Made by a program: the position numbers and the translations under genes. From NCBI GenBank assembly GCA_029555925.1, contig JAKPQU010000603.1, positions 1 through 16,506 on the forward strand: a DNA stretch of 16,506 nt, in the 5' to 3' direction. Each line of letters starts with the position of its first letter. The stretch's first letter is position 1. The notes beneath the pieces are model-generated. The model ran no database searches. It saw only the letters and a program-made list of their open reading frames with translations, and was not told where the DNA came from. The DNA comes from Bacillota bacterium (lineage in GTDB: Bacteria; Eremiobacterota; SpSt-956; JAKJGF01). Of this stretch, positions 1 to 7,968 are shown piece by piece.

Positions 1-1797
1 TTCTTCCATTATTTCTCCATGTCCCAGGATAATGGCGAGAATATTATTGAAATCATGAGCTATGCCACCTGCAAGTCTTCCTACTGATTCCATTTTTCTG
101 GACTGAAGTAACTGTTCTTCAAGCTTTTTTCTTTCTGTAATATCCAGAATAACTGCCAGAAATTCTTTCTTCTCTTCATATAACTGTAAATGTAATTCTA
201 CCGGATAGAAAGTTCCGTCATATCTCCTGTGTCTTGTTTCAACGACAATTTTATTTTTTTCCCCGGAAATTAATGGAGAGATAAGTTTTTTGAAGGAATT
301 TATATCAAAATCCGGTTTTATATCAACCGGTGTGAGACGTTTAATTTCTTCTATTGTGTATCCCAGGTTTTTTAATGCACCTGCACTGACAAATTTAAAA
401 AGAAGTGTTTCTTTATCAAATATATAAATTTCATTCAGGCTTGAATTAAGAGTGTGATAAAATTGTTTTATTTCTTCTTCTGCTTTTTTTCTTTCTGTTA
501 TGTCATCATAAACTCCGAGTATTCCATAGACATGTCCTTCTTTATCGGTAAGAGGTATTTTTGTTGTATCAATAAAAAGTCTTTTACCGTCTGATTGTTG
601 AAGTGGTTCTATGATATGTCTTTTAATAATGTTTTTTTCCATAACCTCACAATCGTCTTTTATATAGGCTTTTGCTTCATCTTCCGGCCATGGAAGATCA
701 AAATCTGTTTTTCCTTCTATTTCTTCCGTATTATTTATACCGACTGCTTCTGCAAAGACCTGATTACATCCCAGATATACACTGTTCTTATCCTTCCAGA
801 ATACGGACTGAGGTATGGAATTCATTATATTGGCAAGTATTGCCCTGCTTTCTCTCAGTTCTTCTTCTACTCTCTTCCTGTAAAGAATTTCTTTTGCCAG
901 TTTTATATTACCGTAGCTGAGATTTGATATCACTTCTATTAATTTCACATAGAAATCCATTGCATTATTGACCAGTTCCTTACTCCACCTGGGTACTCTG
1001 TCAAGAGCAGCAAGATATCTATCCCTGTCAAAAGAGTATCTTTCAGCCTGTCTGGAGAAAAATTCATAATCAGGTTTTTCATCATCATAGAAAAACTGTC
1101 CCACGAAAAGGTTACCCATATGTTTACCTCCTATGATGATAGGAGTAACAATGTCCCACATGTTATTTTTACATTTATAAGTAAGGTAATGTCCGATTTT
1201 TACATTTTTTGTAAGATAACAATCACTTTCTATACAATTTTTCTGTGTTTCAGGGTGAATGCGATGGAATTTCGTACATATATCCTGCCAGCCTGTAGCA
1301 ACAAGGATATTACCTTTTAAATCTAAAATAGCCATACCTATATGAGTGAGTTTATAAAAATTATTCATAAGCAGTTGTATTTCAGTGGATTCAATGATAT
1401 TTTTTAGTTCTTCTTCTTTAATCACATAATCAGGATTTTCTTCTTTTAATTTCTTTTTCTGAAGAGATTTTTTTATTTTATGAAGTAAGAGTGACATATT
1501 TACCGGTTTAATTATATAATCTTCAGCTCCAAGGTTCAGTCCTTCAATTACACTTTCTTCTGTATCAGATATGAGAATAACAGGATTTTTCTCTGCCAGG
1601 GGAATTATCTGTAGACTCTCTGAATGGGCCAGATCCAAAATTACGAGATCAGGTTCCTCGGATGTGAATAATTGTAGGAATGTCTCTCTGTCTGTGCTAT
1701 AGAAAAGAATAAGAAAATGTTCCTCCAGGATGTGAAACATCTCTTTATAGTCGTCCGGTTTATTATGAAAGATGAGTATTTTTTCATGTAGGTTCAT
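1..1797 (-). CDS. Hybrid sensor histidine kinase (REC-PocR-PAS-PAS-HisKA), C-terminus outside window
   Basis: A cytoplasmic two-component sensor kinase, of which the first 599 residues are visible; the frame stays open to base 1, so the rest of the kinase core lies outside. Domains in order: a receiver-like domain (about 1-110) with phosphoacceptor-type Asp55 and Lys97, but His11-Asn12 where the acidic pair normally sits; a PocR-type ligand-sensing domain (about 141-300) with Cys174, Cys188, Cys193 and Cys209; a PAS domain (about 318-435) ending in the usual DDITERKKAE linker; a second PAS (about 443-555) ending in LDITERKKLE; then the H-box GRLAGGIAHDFNN with phosphorylatable His581. There is no transmembrane segment in the visible part. 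The start ATG has an AAGGAAG ribosome site just upstream. The ligand and partner regulator are unknown. The domain calls come from motif reading; the PocR assignment is less certain than the PAS and HisKA calls. Confidence 0.85.
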   Translation of the reverse strand, partial: MNLHEKILIFHNKPDDYKEMFHILEEHFLILFYSTDRETFLQLFTSEEPDLVILDLAHSESLQIIPLAEKNPVILISDTEESVIEGLNLGAEDYIIKPVNMSLLLHKIKKSLQKKKLKEENPDYVIKEEELKNIIESTEIQLLMNNFYKLTHIGMAILDLKGNILVATGWQDICTKFHRIHPETQKNCIESDCYLTKNVKIGHYLTYKCKNNMWDIVTPIIIGGKHMGNLFVGQFFYDDEKPDYEFFSRQAERYSFDRDRYLAALDRVPRWSKELVNNAMDFYVKLIEVISNLSYGNIKLAKEILYRKRVEEELRESRAILANIMNSIPQSVFWKDKNSVYLGCNQVFAEAVGINNTEEIEGKTDFDLPWPEDEAKAYIKDDCEVMEKNIIKRHIIEPLQQSDGKRLFIDTTKIPLTDKEGHVYGILGVYDDITERKKAEEEIKQFYHTLNSSLNEIYIFDKETLLFKFVSAGALKNLGYTIEEIKRLTPVDIKPDFDINSFKKLISPLISGEKNKIVVETRHRRYDGTFYPVELHLQLYEEKKEFLAVILDITERKKLEEQLLQSRKMESVGRLAGGIAHDFNNILAIILGHGEIMEE

Positions 1798-1816
1798 AAC
1801 AGTCTTCCTTATAAAG

Positions 1817-1844
1817 TTATTAGAGGATAATATTCATTCTACAA
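1817..1844 (-). promoter_or_regulatory. Candidate promoter of the sensor kinase
   Basis: On the minus strand, TTGTAG (1844-1839) and TAATAA (1822-1817) are separated by 16 bp, about 20 bp ahead of the kinase start. The fit to a housekeeping promoter is moderate, and chance matches are common in AT-rich DNA. Confidence 0.25.
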
Positions 1845-1898
1845 ACGTTTTATTAATCCTTTAGCCGGGAAATTAGGATGAAAGGAACTTTTTGTCAG

Positions 1899-2021
1899 TT
1901 AAAATTCTCTTCCTGTTTTTGCACCGTTTTTTATGAGAACTTCCTTTATTTCATCCGTTTTTGCTTCATCTAAAGGTGTTTTCTCTATACCATCTTTTAT
2001 ATAGAACACTTCTTTAATTTT
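1899..2021 (-). pseudogene. Tail of an ankyrin-repeat protein, 5' part missing
   Basis: The minus strand reads IKEVFYIKDGIEKT, then PLDEAKTDEIKEVLIKNGAK, then TGREF and TAA. The TPLDEAK...EIKEVLIKNGAK stretch matches the end of a typical ankyrin repeat (TPLxxAxxxxxxEIxxLLxxxGA). The frame runs upstream only into the heptamer array at 2022-2049, where protein-like sequence stops, so the front of the gene seems to have been lost there. It has no start codon or ribosome site of its own. It is seen only by translation; the ankyrin link rests on one repeat's worth of residues. Confidence 0.5.
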
Positions 2022-2049
2022 CGTGATGTGTAACCGGTGACGGGTGACG
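2022..2049 (+). repeat. Heptamer repeat array A (4 units)
   Basis: There are four contiguous 7-bp units: CGTGATG, TGTAACC, then GGTGACG twice. This is a diverged copy of the array type seen intact at 3059-3086 and 13636-13663. It is followed by GGAAGAA, close to the GGAGGAA that follows other copies. It borders the ankyrin gene remnant. Confidence 0.75.
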
Positions 2050-2107
2050 GGAAGAATACTTGGTACCGCACCAGGTAGATTAGTAACCCTTTTATCTGTT
2101 ACGGTAA

Positions 2108-2674
2108 TTAGAGCGGTAAAATAATCTCATCGAGAGATCTTTTGGGCACATGGTGTGTCCCATCACTGTCACGCCAGTATTTTATATCCTCACTGACTGT
2201 ATCAATTACAACTGTTTCTTTTGGTTTACCGAGAGCCAGAACCAGGAGTATGTCATATCTATCGGATATATTCAGAGATTTCCTGAGACCTTCTCTGTTT
2301 ATTGAGCCTATTATACATCCTCCAAGACCCTTTTCTACTGCGCCCAGAAGCATTGTCTGAGCTACTATTCCGTGATCACAGAAGAAATTCGTGCTTATTT
2401 CTCTGTCTCCTGCTATTATTATACAGGCAGAAGGTCTTTCTCCTTCGGAAGGGCCCGGCCAGTCTTTAAGATAGCCTGCCCAGGCAAGATGCGGAAAAAT
2501 TAAAGAATTTTTTTCTTCCTCCCATGAGAGAATATATTTAAGGGGCTGCATGTTTCTTGCTGAAGGTGTCAGTCTTGCCAGGTCAACAAGTTCTTTAAGA
2601 GTAGCCGGCTCTATTCTGAAATCCTGATAAAATCTTCTGTAACTTCTATTTTTTTTAACTAATTCTTTTAACAT
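2108..2674 (-). CDS. Nitroreductase family protein
   Basis: A 188-residue protein of the FMN-dependent nitroreductase fold, which normally uses NAD(P)H to reduce nitro groups, quinones or flavins in the cytoplasm. Visible family marks are the N-terminal basic RSYRRF (10-15) that contacts the FMN phosphate, TPSARNMQP (36-44) at the flavin site, the HGIVAQTMLLGAVEKGLGG helix and turn in the second half, and LALGKPKE near the end. The length is normal for the small single-domain members. The ATG is preceded by GAGAAAGG at suitable spacing. It stands alone: remnants and repeats flank both sides, so context does not point to a substrate. A narrower function (for example dihydropteridine reductase or dehalogenase-like) cannot be chosen from the sequence. 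Confidence 0.88.
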   Translation of the reverse strand: MLKELVKKNRSYRRFYQDFRIEPATLKELVDLARLTPSARNMQPLKYILSWEEEKNSLIFPHLAWAGYLKDWPGPSEGERPSACIIIAGDREISTNFFCDHGIVAQTMLLGAVEKGLGGCIIGSINREGLRKSLNISDRYDILLVLALGKPKETVVIDTVSEDIKYWRDSDGTHHVPKRSLDEIILPL

Positions 2675-2724
2675 AATCTGGCCTTTCTCATTTTTTAGTA
2701 ATTCTTTTTTCTTCCCCTTGCCCG

Positions 2725-2771
2725 GTGATGCGTAATACGCAGGAATATAACCGCCACATATTACGCATCAC
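2725..2771. repeat. Heptamer-type inverted repeat B (12-bp stem)
   Basis: GTGATGCGTAAT at 2725-2736 is perfectly complementary to ATTACGCATCAC at 2760-2771, with a 23-bp loop. Each arm contains about two units of the 7-bp repeat family (GGTGATG/TGTGATG, CGTAATA), so this is a short inverted pair of the same family. It lies upstream of the nitroreductase. There is no T-tract typical of a terminator. Confidence 0.7.
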
Positions 2772-2840
2772 ATTAACAGGTTCCCCGGTTTAATGCTGTG
2801 TATAATAATCTTTCATAACTGTAAAATTGGGTTTTTCTGC

Positions 2841-3056
2841 CTATGTGTCTACAGGATATCCTTCCACATTAACTGTGCCGTTTGCGCTGATTTTATAAAC
2901 GCCAAATGTTGCTTCTGTACCGGTTTCCCATGCTTCATTAACAGTTGAAAAAACACAGGCTCCGAAAAATGGTCCCGTAGATTTTGCAGAAGGAAAAACT
3001 GATGAGATCTGGCTTCTATATTGACCCGAGCATAAGCATGCAATAAAGGTCTTCCT
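2841..3056 (-). pseudogene. Unrecognised protein tail in a frame without an intact start
   Basis: On the minus strand this frame reads RKTFIACLCSGQYRSQISS, then VFPSAKSTGPFFGACVFST, then VNEAWETGTEATFGVYKI and SANGTVNVEGYPVDT, then TAG. The composition is protein-like in a way the overlapping 71-residue frame is not. The GTEATFGVYKISANGTVNVEG part looks like the beta-rich end of a secreted or pilin-like protein, but I do not recognise the family. Upstream it runs straight into array C, whose last bases read as RDG in the same frame, and there is no ATG in frame. It is probably the 3' end of a gene broken at the array. Confidence 0.45.
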
Positions 3057-3058
3057 CC

Positions 3059-3086
3059 CGTCACGCGTTACGCGTTACGCGTCACG
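3059..3086 (-). repeat. Heptamer repeat array C (4 perfect units)
   Basis: Read on the minus strand, there are four exact 7-bp units in the order CGTGACG, CGTAACG twice, CGTGACG. It is identical over all 28 bp to the plus-strand array at 13636-13663. The 5' flank ends in CTTATTAGAT and the 3' flank begins GGAGGAA. The 15 bp at 3089-3103 (its 5' flank) are repeated exactly beside the array at 16132-16159. Confidence 0.9.
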
Positions 3087-3148
3087 ATCTAATAAGTTAT
3101 GAAATACACTATCATTATAGTAGTAAAGGTGTAAAAAAAATTTTTAAT

Positions 3149-3176
3149 TTGTAAAGAAGTGTAAATCTGATATAAT
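3149..3176 (+). promoter_or_regulatory. Promoter of the NRPS-like gene
   Basis: TTGTAA (3149-3154) and a consensus TATAAT (3171-3176) are 16 bp apart, 33 bp before the start codon. This resembles a housekeeping sigma-factor promoter with a strong -10 and a partial -35. No operator is obvious. Confidence 0.6.
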
Positions 3177-3196
3177 ATATAAAATTTATTTTCAGC

Positions 3197-3202
3197 GAGG
3201 AG
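3197..3202 (+). promoter_or_regulatory. Ribosome binding site fixing the NRPS start
   Basis: GAGGAG lies 7 bp before the ATG at 3210 and supports that start, even though the first ~30 residues precede the conserved condensation-domain fold. Confidence 0.75.
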
Positions 3203-3209
3203 ATTTTTC

Positions 3210-6200
3210 ATGGACAGTATATATTACCCTCTGAATATTATAAAAGATATAGTTTCTTCAGATAAATTGCCGCGGATTGATAAAATGAACGATAAAGGAG
3301 AAAGACCTTATTACCCTCTTACATCACAGCAAAAACCTGTGTTTATAGTAGAACAGATGGGAAATATAGGACTTTCCAATAATAATCCCCTCCTTCTCTC
3401 TATAGAAGGAAAACTGGATATTTCCAGGTTAAGTAAGGCCATTCAGACTCTTGTAGACAGACATGAAACTCTGAGAATTACCTTTGACATGGTTGACGGT
3501 ATGCCTGTTCAGATTATCAATAAGAGAATAAAATTAAAGAAAACCTATAGAAAAATAGAGGATGATATAGACAGTATAAAAGCAGAACATGTAAAGCCTT
3601 TTGATATATTTAAAGGCCCTCTCTTTCGCGTTGAACTTTTAAATGTATCTCCTGAAAAACATTTTCTTTTTATGGATTTTCACAGCCTCATTCTTGACGG
3701 TATTTCACTCAATATACTCCTTGAAGAACTTCTGGATATCTATAATGGTAAAGATCTGAAAGAAATTACCGTTAAATACAGTGATTTTCTTATGTGGAAT
3801 GAAGAATTACAGGGGAGTGAATATCTTAAAGAAAAAGAAAAATACTGGATGAATGTATTTTCAGATGAAGTGCCTGTACTTGATTTACTTACCGATTATT
3901 CCAGAAAACTTGGGCTCGGTTTTACGGGTAAGAGATATTATTTTACTCCTCATTCCTCATTATCCTATGATTTGAGACATGTTTCTCAGATGATAAATAT
4001 TCCTTTATACACAGTATTACTTGCATCTTTTAATGTTCTTCTTTCAAAATATGTATCCAATGATGATATAGTCACAGGTTTTCCTGTGACAGGGAGAAAA
4101 CCCGGAATAGAAAATCTTACAGGCCTTTTTGTTAACACCATTCCTTTAAGAAATTTCCCGAAAGACGAAAAAACGTTCAGAGAGTTTTCCGCCGAAGTCT
4201 ATGAAAATCTTTTGACATCTTTTGAAAATCAGGATTATCAGATGGATTATCTTGTGGAAAAATTAAACCTTGAAAGAGAAACAGGCAGAAATCCTCTCTT
4301 TGATGTTGTATTTGCGGTTCAGCATATTGATGATTTCTCTCCTGACGTCGATGGATTAAAGATAAATCTTATCCCCGGAAAAATAGAAGGCGTGAATTTT
4401 GATCTTACCCTTGTTGCAGAAGAAAAAGGCGAAGAACTTGATTTTTATATAGAATACAGAACTGCTATCTTTAAAGAAGAAACTGTTAAAAATATGTCAG
4501 AACATTTTATCTGCCTTCTTGAACACATAGTAAAAAATCCTGATAGTAAATTGAAAGACCTGAGTATTCTTTCAGAAAAAGAATATAAAAAAATATTCTA
4601 TGATTTTAATAAAACTGAAATGGTTTTTGATAAAAACAGGACGGTAATAGAACTTTTTGAAGAACAGGCAGAAAAGAATCCCTGGAATATTGCCCTTGTT
4701 TATAAAGATAAAAAATTGACATACAGAGAATTAAACGACATGGCAAATCAACTGGCAAGATTGCTTCGTTCTAAAGGCATAAAACCTGATGATATAACCG
4801 GTATCCTGGCAGAACCTTCACTTGAAATGATTGTAGGAACCATGGGCATTATAAAATCAGGTGGTGCCTATATGCCTGTAGATGGCAAATATCCCCCTGA
4901 GAGGGTTAAATATATGCTGGAAGACAGCAAATCGTCTGTTATTTTAACAAAGAAGCATTTTCGGGCACATTTAAAGGATTTTTCAGGAGAGATAATAGAA
5001 CTGGATGATATCAATCTTTACACCGGTGACTCATCCAATCCCCCTGTAATTACGAAACCTCACAATCTTGCCTATATTATCTATACATCAGGTTCTACGG
5101 GAAAACCAAAGGGCGTCATGATTGAACACGGTTCTCTTCTTAACCTGTCCCTCTGGCAGGCTCACAGTATAGAGCTTACACCTGAAGACAGATCTACAAA
5201 ATATGCAGGTTTTGGTTTTGACGTTTCCATAGCGGAAATATTTGCCACATTTATAACAGGTGCATCTCTTTATGTGATAGGTGACGATATACGTATGTCG
5301 TTAAAAGATCTGAACGAATATTTTGAAACCAATCGTATAAATAAAATATTCCTGCCCACACAGTTCAGCGAACATTTTATGGAACTTGTTGATAACAGGT
5401 CTTTATCTATAGTCGATGTGGCAGGGGAAAAACTGAAACATTATAAAAAAAGAAATTACCGGGTCCTTAATAAATACGGCCCCACTGAATATACTGTTTA
5501 TACGACATGCTTTGAAGTAGATAAATTTTATGATAATATTCCCATCGGTAAGCCTGTATGGAATACGAAAATCTTCATAGTGGATAAATATAACAGATTA
5601 CAGCCTGTCGGAGTTGCAGGAGAACTCTGCATAGCAGGTGCAGGCCTTGCAAGAGGTTATTTAAACGCTCCTGCCCTTACGGCAGAGAAATTTGTAGAGA
5701 ATCCTTTTATACCGGGAGAGAAAATGTACCGTACAGGAGACCTTGCAAGATGGCTTCCTGACGGAAACATTGAATATCTCGGCAGAATGGATCAGCAGGT
5801 TAAAATAAGAGGTTTTCGAATTGAACTCGGTGAAATAAAAGAGGAATTATTAAAAATTGAGTCAATAAAGGAAGCTGCCGTCATAGACAGGGAAGACGAC
5901 GGAGGCAATAAATATCTCTGTGCCTATTTTGCTTCAGAGGAAAAACCGGATATAGAAGAAATAAAAGAGATTCTTGCTAAAGAGTTGCCCGAGTATATGA
6001 TACCTGCCCATATAATTCAGCTTGAAAAAATCCCCCTGACTGCCAACGGGAAACTGGACAGAAAAGCTCTTCCTGCTCCTGATGCTCATCTTGCAGGCGA
6101 GTATGTTGCACCTGTACATGATAAGGAAAAAAAGATTGCTGAAGTCTGGCAGACAGTACTCGGTATAAAAAAGATAGGTATGAATGATAATTTCTTTTCT

Positions 6201-7937
6201 CTCGGAGGCCATTCACTTAAAGCAGTAACGGCCGTGGCAAAACTTCAGACAGATTTTGAAATTACGGTAAATGACATATTCAAATATAAGACTGCAGGAG
6301 AACTTGCAAAACATATAAAAGAAAGAAAAGACTATCTCAGAACAAAATTACAGAGCCTCAAAGAAAATCTTTCCGAGAAACACATTAAAAAATATGAACA
6401 TATAGATATGTCTCAGAGGTGCAATTACAGGAATATACTTCTTACAGGCGTTACAGGCTATATAGGAATACATTTATTTATGGAACTCCTGAAAGGAACA
6501 GAAAGTGCCGTCTATCTTATAATAAGGGGAAGTAATGACGGGGAAGCTGAAAAAAGACTTTATGATAAGGTGAAATATTATTTCCCCGAAGATTTTAAAG
6601 AAGATTATAAAGAAAGAATTCATATTTTAAGGGGAGAACTCTCTCTGGAACTACTCGGATTGCCGGAGGAGACTTACAGGTATCTGGCAGAGGAAATAGA
6701 CTGTATTATTCATTCTGCGGCAAATGTAAGGCATTATGGCCATTATGAAGATTTTTTTAGAAATAATGTAACTGTGACGAAAAATATTATTGATTTTGCT
6801 AAAAAAGGAAAGCAGAAGGATTTACACCATATATCAACCATTTCCGTAGCAGAAGGGCATGTAAAGGGAAAAAGCAAGGTATTCTTTACAGAAGAAGACT
6901 TTGACATAGGGCAGATTATAGAAACTTTTTACGGTCAGACAAAATTTCAGGCGGAAAAACTGGTTATGAATGCAAGAGATGAAGGACTCAATGCAAATAT
7001 TTACAGAATAGGTACTGCAGTTTTTCATTCTAAAACAGGTATGTTTCAGCAAAATATCGAAGAAAATGCTTTTTATTCCATGGTGAAATCCTATATTAAT
7101 CTGGGAGTAATGCCACATACGGAAGAAATAGATTTTACCTATGTAGACTGTGCCGCGAAAGCAATATTTCTTTTACACGACAGGAAAAAGCTTCTGAATG
7201 AAACATTTCACATTACAAATAATAAAAAGATAAATCTCTCTGCTGCTTTAACAGAAGCTATGTTAAATATTGACATGTGTCCGTCAGGGAAATTTATTGA
7301 TTATCTCTATGAAAACTATGATAATCCTCTTTTCAAGACTTCTATAGAAAATATTATGCTTCATAAAGGGTGGCTCAGCAATGAAGAAATAAATATAGAA
7401 ATTCTGTCACTTAAAACCGATGTAATACTGGCGAAACTGGATTTTCAATGGCCTGTTCTGGATGTGACAAAGATGAAACCTATGATTACGAGAGCTCTTT
7501 CTGACAGGATAAATCTTCTAAAAGAAATTTCTCTTTTCTCCGGCCTTTCAGAAGAAGACCTTTCTGTATTTGCCGGATTGGCAAAAGAGGAATATTATTA
7601 TGATGAAACCGATATACTGTGGGAAGGCGATGTGGACAGAAAGTTTTATGTTATTGTTGACGGTTTTGTGGAAATTATGAAATATTCAAAGGCGGGCTGG
7701 CTCGGAACTCTCAGAGTAATGGGCCCGGGCAGTTTCTTCGGTGAATGCAATATATGGGATGAAAGTCCATCGTGTATAACTGCAGAAGTATTTATGGGTG
7801 ATGCCCATATCATATCTTTTAAAGGTGATGATTTTATAAAACTCCTGGAAAAATATCCAGCTTTTTCTGTTTCTGTTATAAATGCAGTAACTGATAAGGT
7901 GAAGAAACTTGAGAGTATAATGATTGAATTCGGGTAG
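3210..7937 (+). CDS. Single-module NRPS-like reductase (C-A-PCP-TR) with C-terminal cyclic-nucleotide-binding-like domain
   Basis: A 1575-residue cytoplasmic megaenzyme expected to activate one amino or carboxylic acid with ATP, load it on the carrier arm and release it reductively as an aldehyde or alcohol using NAD(P)H. Domains: condensation (about 30-450); adenylation (about 475-975) with YTSGSTGKPKG near 625, NKYGPTE near 754, YRTGDLARW and the A10 Lys948; carrier protein with phosphopantetheine Ser1002 in FFSLGGHSLKA; SDR-type thioester reductase (about 1070-1410) with TGVTGYIG at 1079 and YGQTK (Tyr1241, Lys1245); then a cNMP-binding fold (about 1435-1570). The C-domain motif reads HSLILDG (158-164), so Ser159 replaces the catalytic His. 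The aligned specificity residues are Asp671, Val672, Ala675, Phe714, Asp736, Ala738, Lys755, Val763, Tyr764, Lys948; I cannot assign a substrate. Its own promoter precedes it, and no accessory biosynthetic genes or phosphopantetheinyl transferase are nearby. Confidence 0.93.
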   Translation: MDSIYYPLNIIKDIVSSDKLPRIDKMNDKGERPYYPLTSQQKPVFIVEQMGNIGLSNNNPLLLSIEGKLDISRLSKAIQTLVDRHETLRITFDMVDGMPVQIINKRIKLKKTYRKIEDDIDSIKAEHVKPFDIFKGPLFRVELLNVSPEKHFLFMDFHSLILDGISLNILLEELLDIYNGKDLKEITVKYSDFLMWNEELQGSEYLKEKEKYWMNVFSDEVPVLDLLTDYSRKLGLGFTGKRYYFTPHSSLSYDLRHVSQMINIPLYTVLLASFNVLLSKYVSNDDIVTGFPVTGRKPGIENLTGLFVNTIPLRNFPKDEKTFREFSAEVYENLLTSFENQDYQMDYLVEKLNLERETGRNPLFDVVFAVQHIDDFSPDVDGLKINLIPGKIEGVNFDLTLVAEEKGEELDFYIEYRTAIFKEETVKNMSEHFICLLEHIVKNPDSKLKDLSILSEKEYKKIFYDFNKTEMVFDKNRTVIELFEEQAEKNPWNIALVYKDKKLTYRELNDMANQLARLLRSKGIKPDDITGILAEPSLEMIVGTMGIIKSGGAYMPVDGKYPPERVKYMLEDSKSSVILTKKHFRAHLKDFSGEIIELDDINLYTGDSSNPPVITKPHNLAYIIYTSGSTGKPKGVMIEHGSLLNLSLWQAHSIELTPEDRSTKYAGFGFDVSIAEIFATFITGASLYVIGDDIRMSLKDLNEYFETNRINKIFLPTQFSEHFMELVDNRSLSIVDVAGEKLKHYKKRNYRVLNKYGPTEYTVYTTCFEVDKFYDNIPIGKPVWNTKIFIVDKYNRLQPVGVAGELCIAGAGLARGYLNAPALTAEKFVENPFIPGEKMYRTGDLARWLPDGNIEYLGRMDQQVKIRGFRIELGEIKEELLKIESIKEAAVIDREDDGGNKYLCAYFASEEKPDIEEIKEILAKELPEYMIPAHIIQLEKIPLTANGKLDRKALPAPDAHLAGEYVAPVHDKEKKIAEVWQTVLGIKKIGMNDNFFSLGGHSLKAVTAVAKLQTDFEITVNDIFKYKTAGELAKHIKERKDYLRTKLQSLKENLSEKHIKKYEHIDMSQRCNYRNILLTGVTGYIGIHLFMELLKGTESAVYLIIRGSNDGEAEKRLYDKVKYYFPEDFKEDYKERIHILRGELSLELLGLPEETYRYLAEEIDCIIHSAANVRHYGHYEDFFRNNVTVTKNIIDFAKKGKQKDLHHISTISVAEGHVKGKSKVFFTEEDFDIGQIIETFYGQTKFQAEKLVMNARDEGLNANIYRIGTAVFHSKTGMFQQNIEENAFYSMVKSYINLGVMPHTEEIDFTYVDCAAKAIFLLHDRKKLLNETFHITNNKKINLSAALTEAMLNIDMCPSGKFIDYLYENYDNPLFKTSIENIMLHKGWLSNEEINIEILSLKTDVILAKLDFQWPVLDVTKMKPMITRALSDRINLLKEISLFSGLSEEDLSVFAGLAKEEYYYDETDILWEGDVDRKFYVIVDGFVEIMKYSKAGWLGTLRVMGPGSFFGECNIWDESPSCITAEVFMGDAHIISFKGDDFIKLLEKYPAFSVSVINAVTDKVKKLESIMIEFG

Positions 7938-7940
7938 GTC

Positions 7941-7968
7941 AGTGAAAAGTGAAGCGTGAATCGTGAAG
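7941..7968 (+). repeat. Heptamer repeat array D, left arm (4 units)
   Basis: There are four 7-bp units: AGTGAAA, AGTGAAG, CGTGAAT, CGTGAAG. This is a different sequence subfamily from arrays A, C, F and J but has the same unit length. It begins 3 bp after the NRPS stop codon. Confidence 0.75.

Larger units (their letters stand above)
2811..3104. repeat. TTTCATAACT inverted ends around a gene remnant and array C
   Basis: The 10-mer TTTCATAACT occurs on the plus strand at 2811-2820 and on the minus strand at 3104-3095, bracketing a protein-coding remnant and one heptamer array. The same 10-mer occurs at 16061-16070, and nine of its bases recur on the minus strand at 16178-16186, there also around heptamer arrays. 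This could be the outline of a small mobile unit, but no target duplication or transposase is visible. Confidence 0.35.

Noticed and set aside
595..1320. Plus-strand open frames of 66-110 residues
   Set aside because: They are antisense to the sensor kinase, whose minus-strand frame is open for 599 codons with clear domain motifs.
2849..3064. A 71-residue minus-strand frame starting MTGGRPLLHAY
   Set aside because: It begins inside the repeat array and has a less protein-like composition than the frame ending at 2841, which reads as a coherent protein tail.
3210..7937. A multi-gene natural-product cluster
   Set aside because: No tailoring, transport, regulator or phosphopantetheinyl transferase gene flanks the NRPS; the neighbours are a nitroreductase and a convergent signalling operon. 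A link to the nitroreductase is possible but unsupported.
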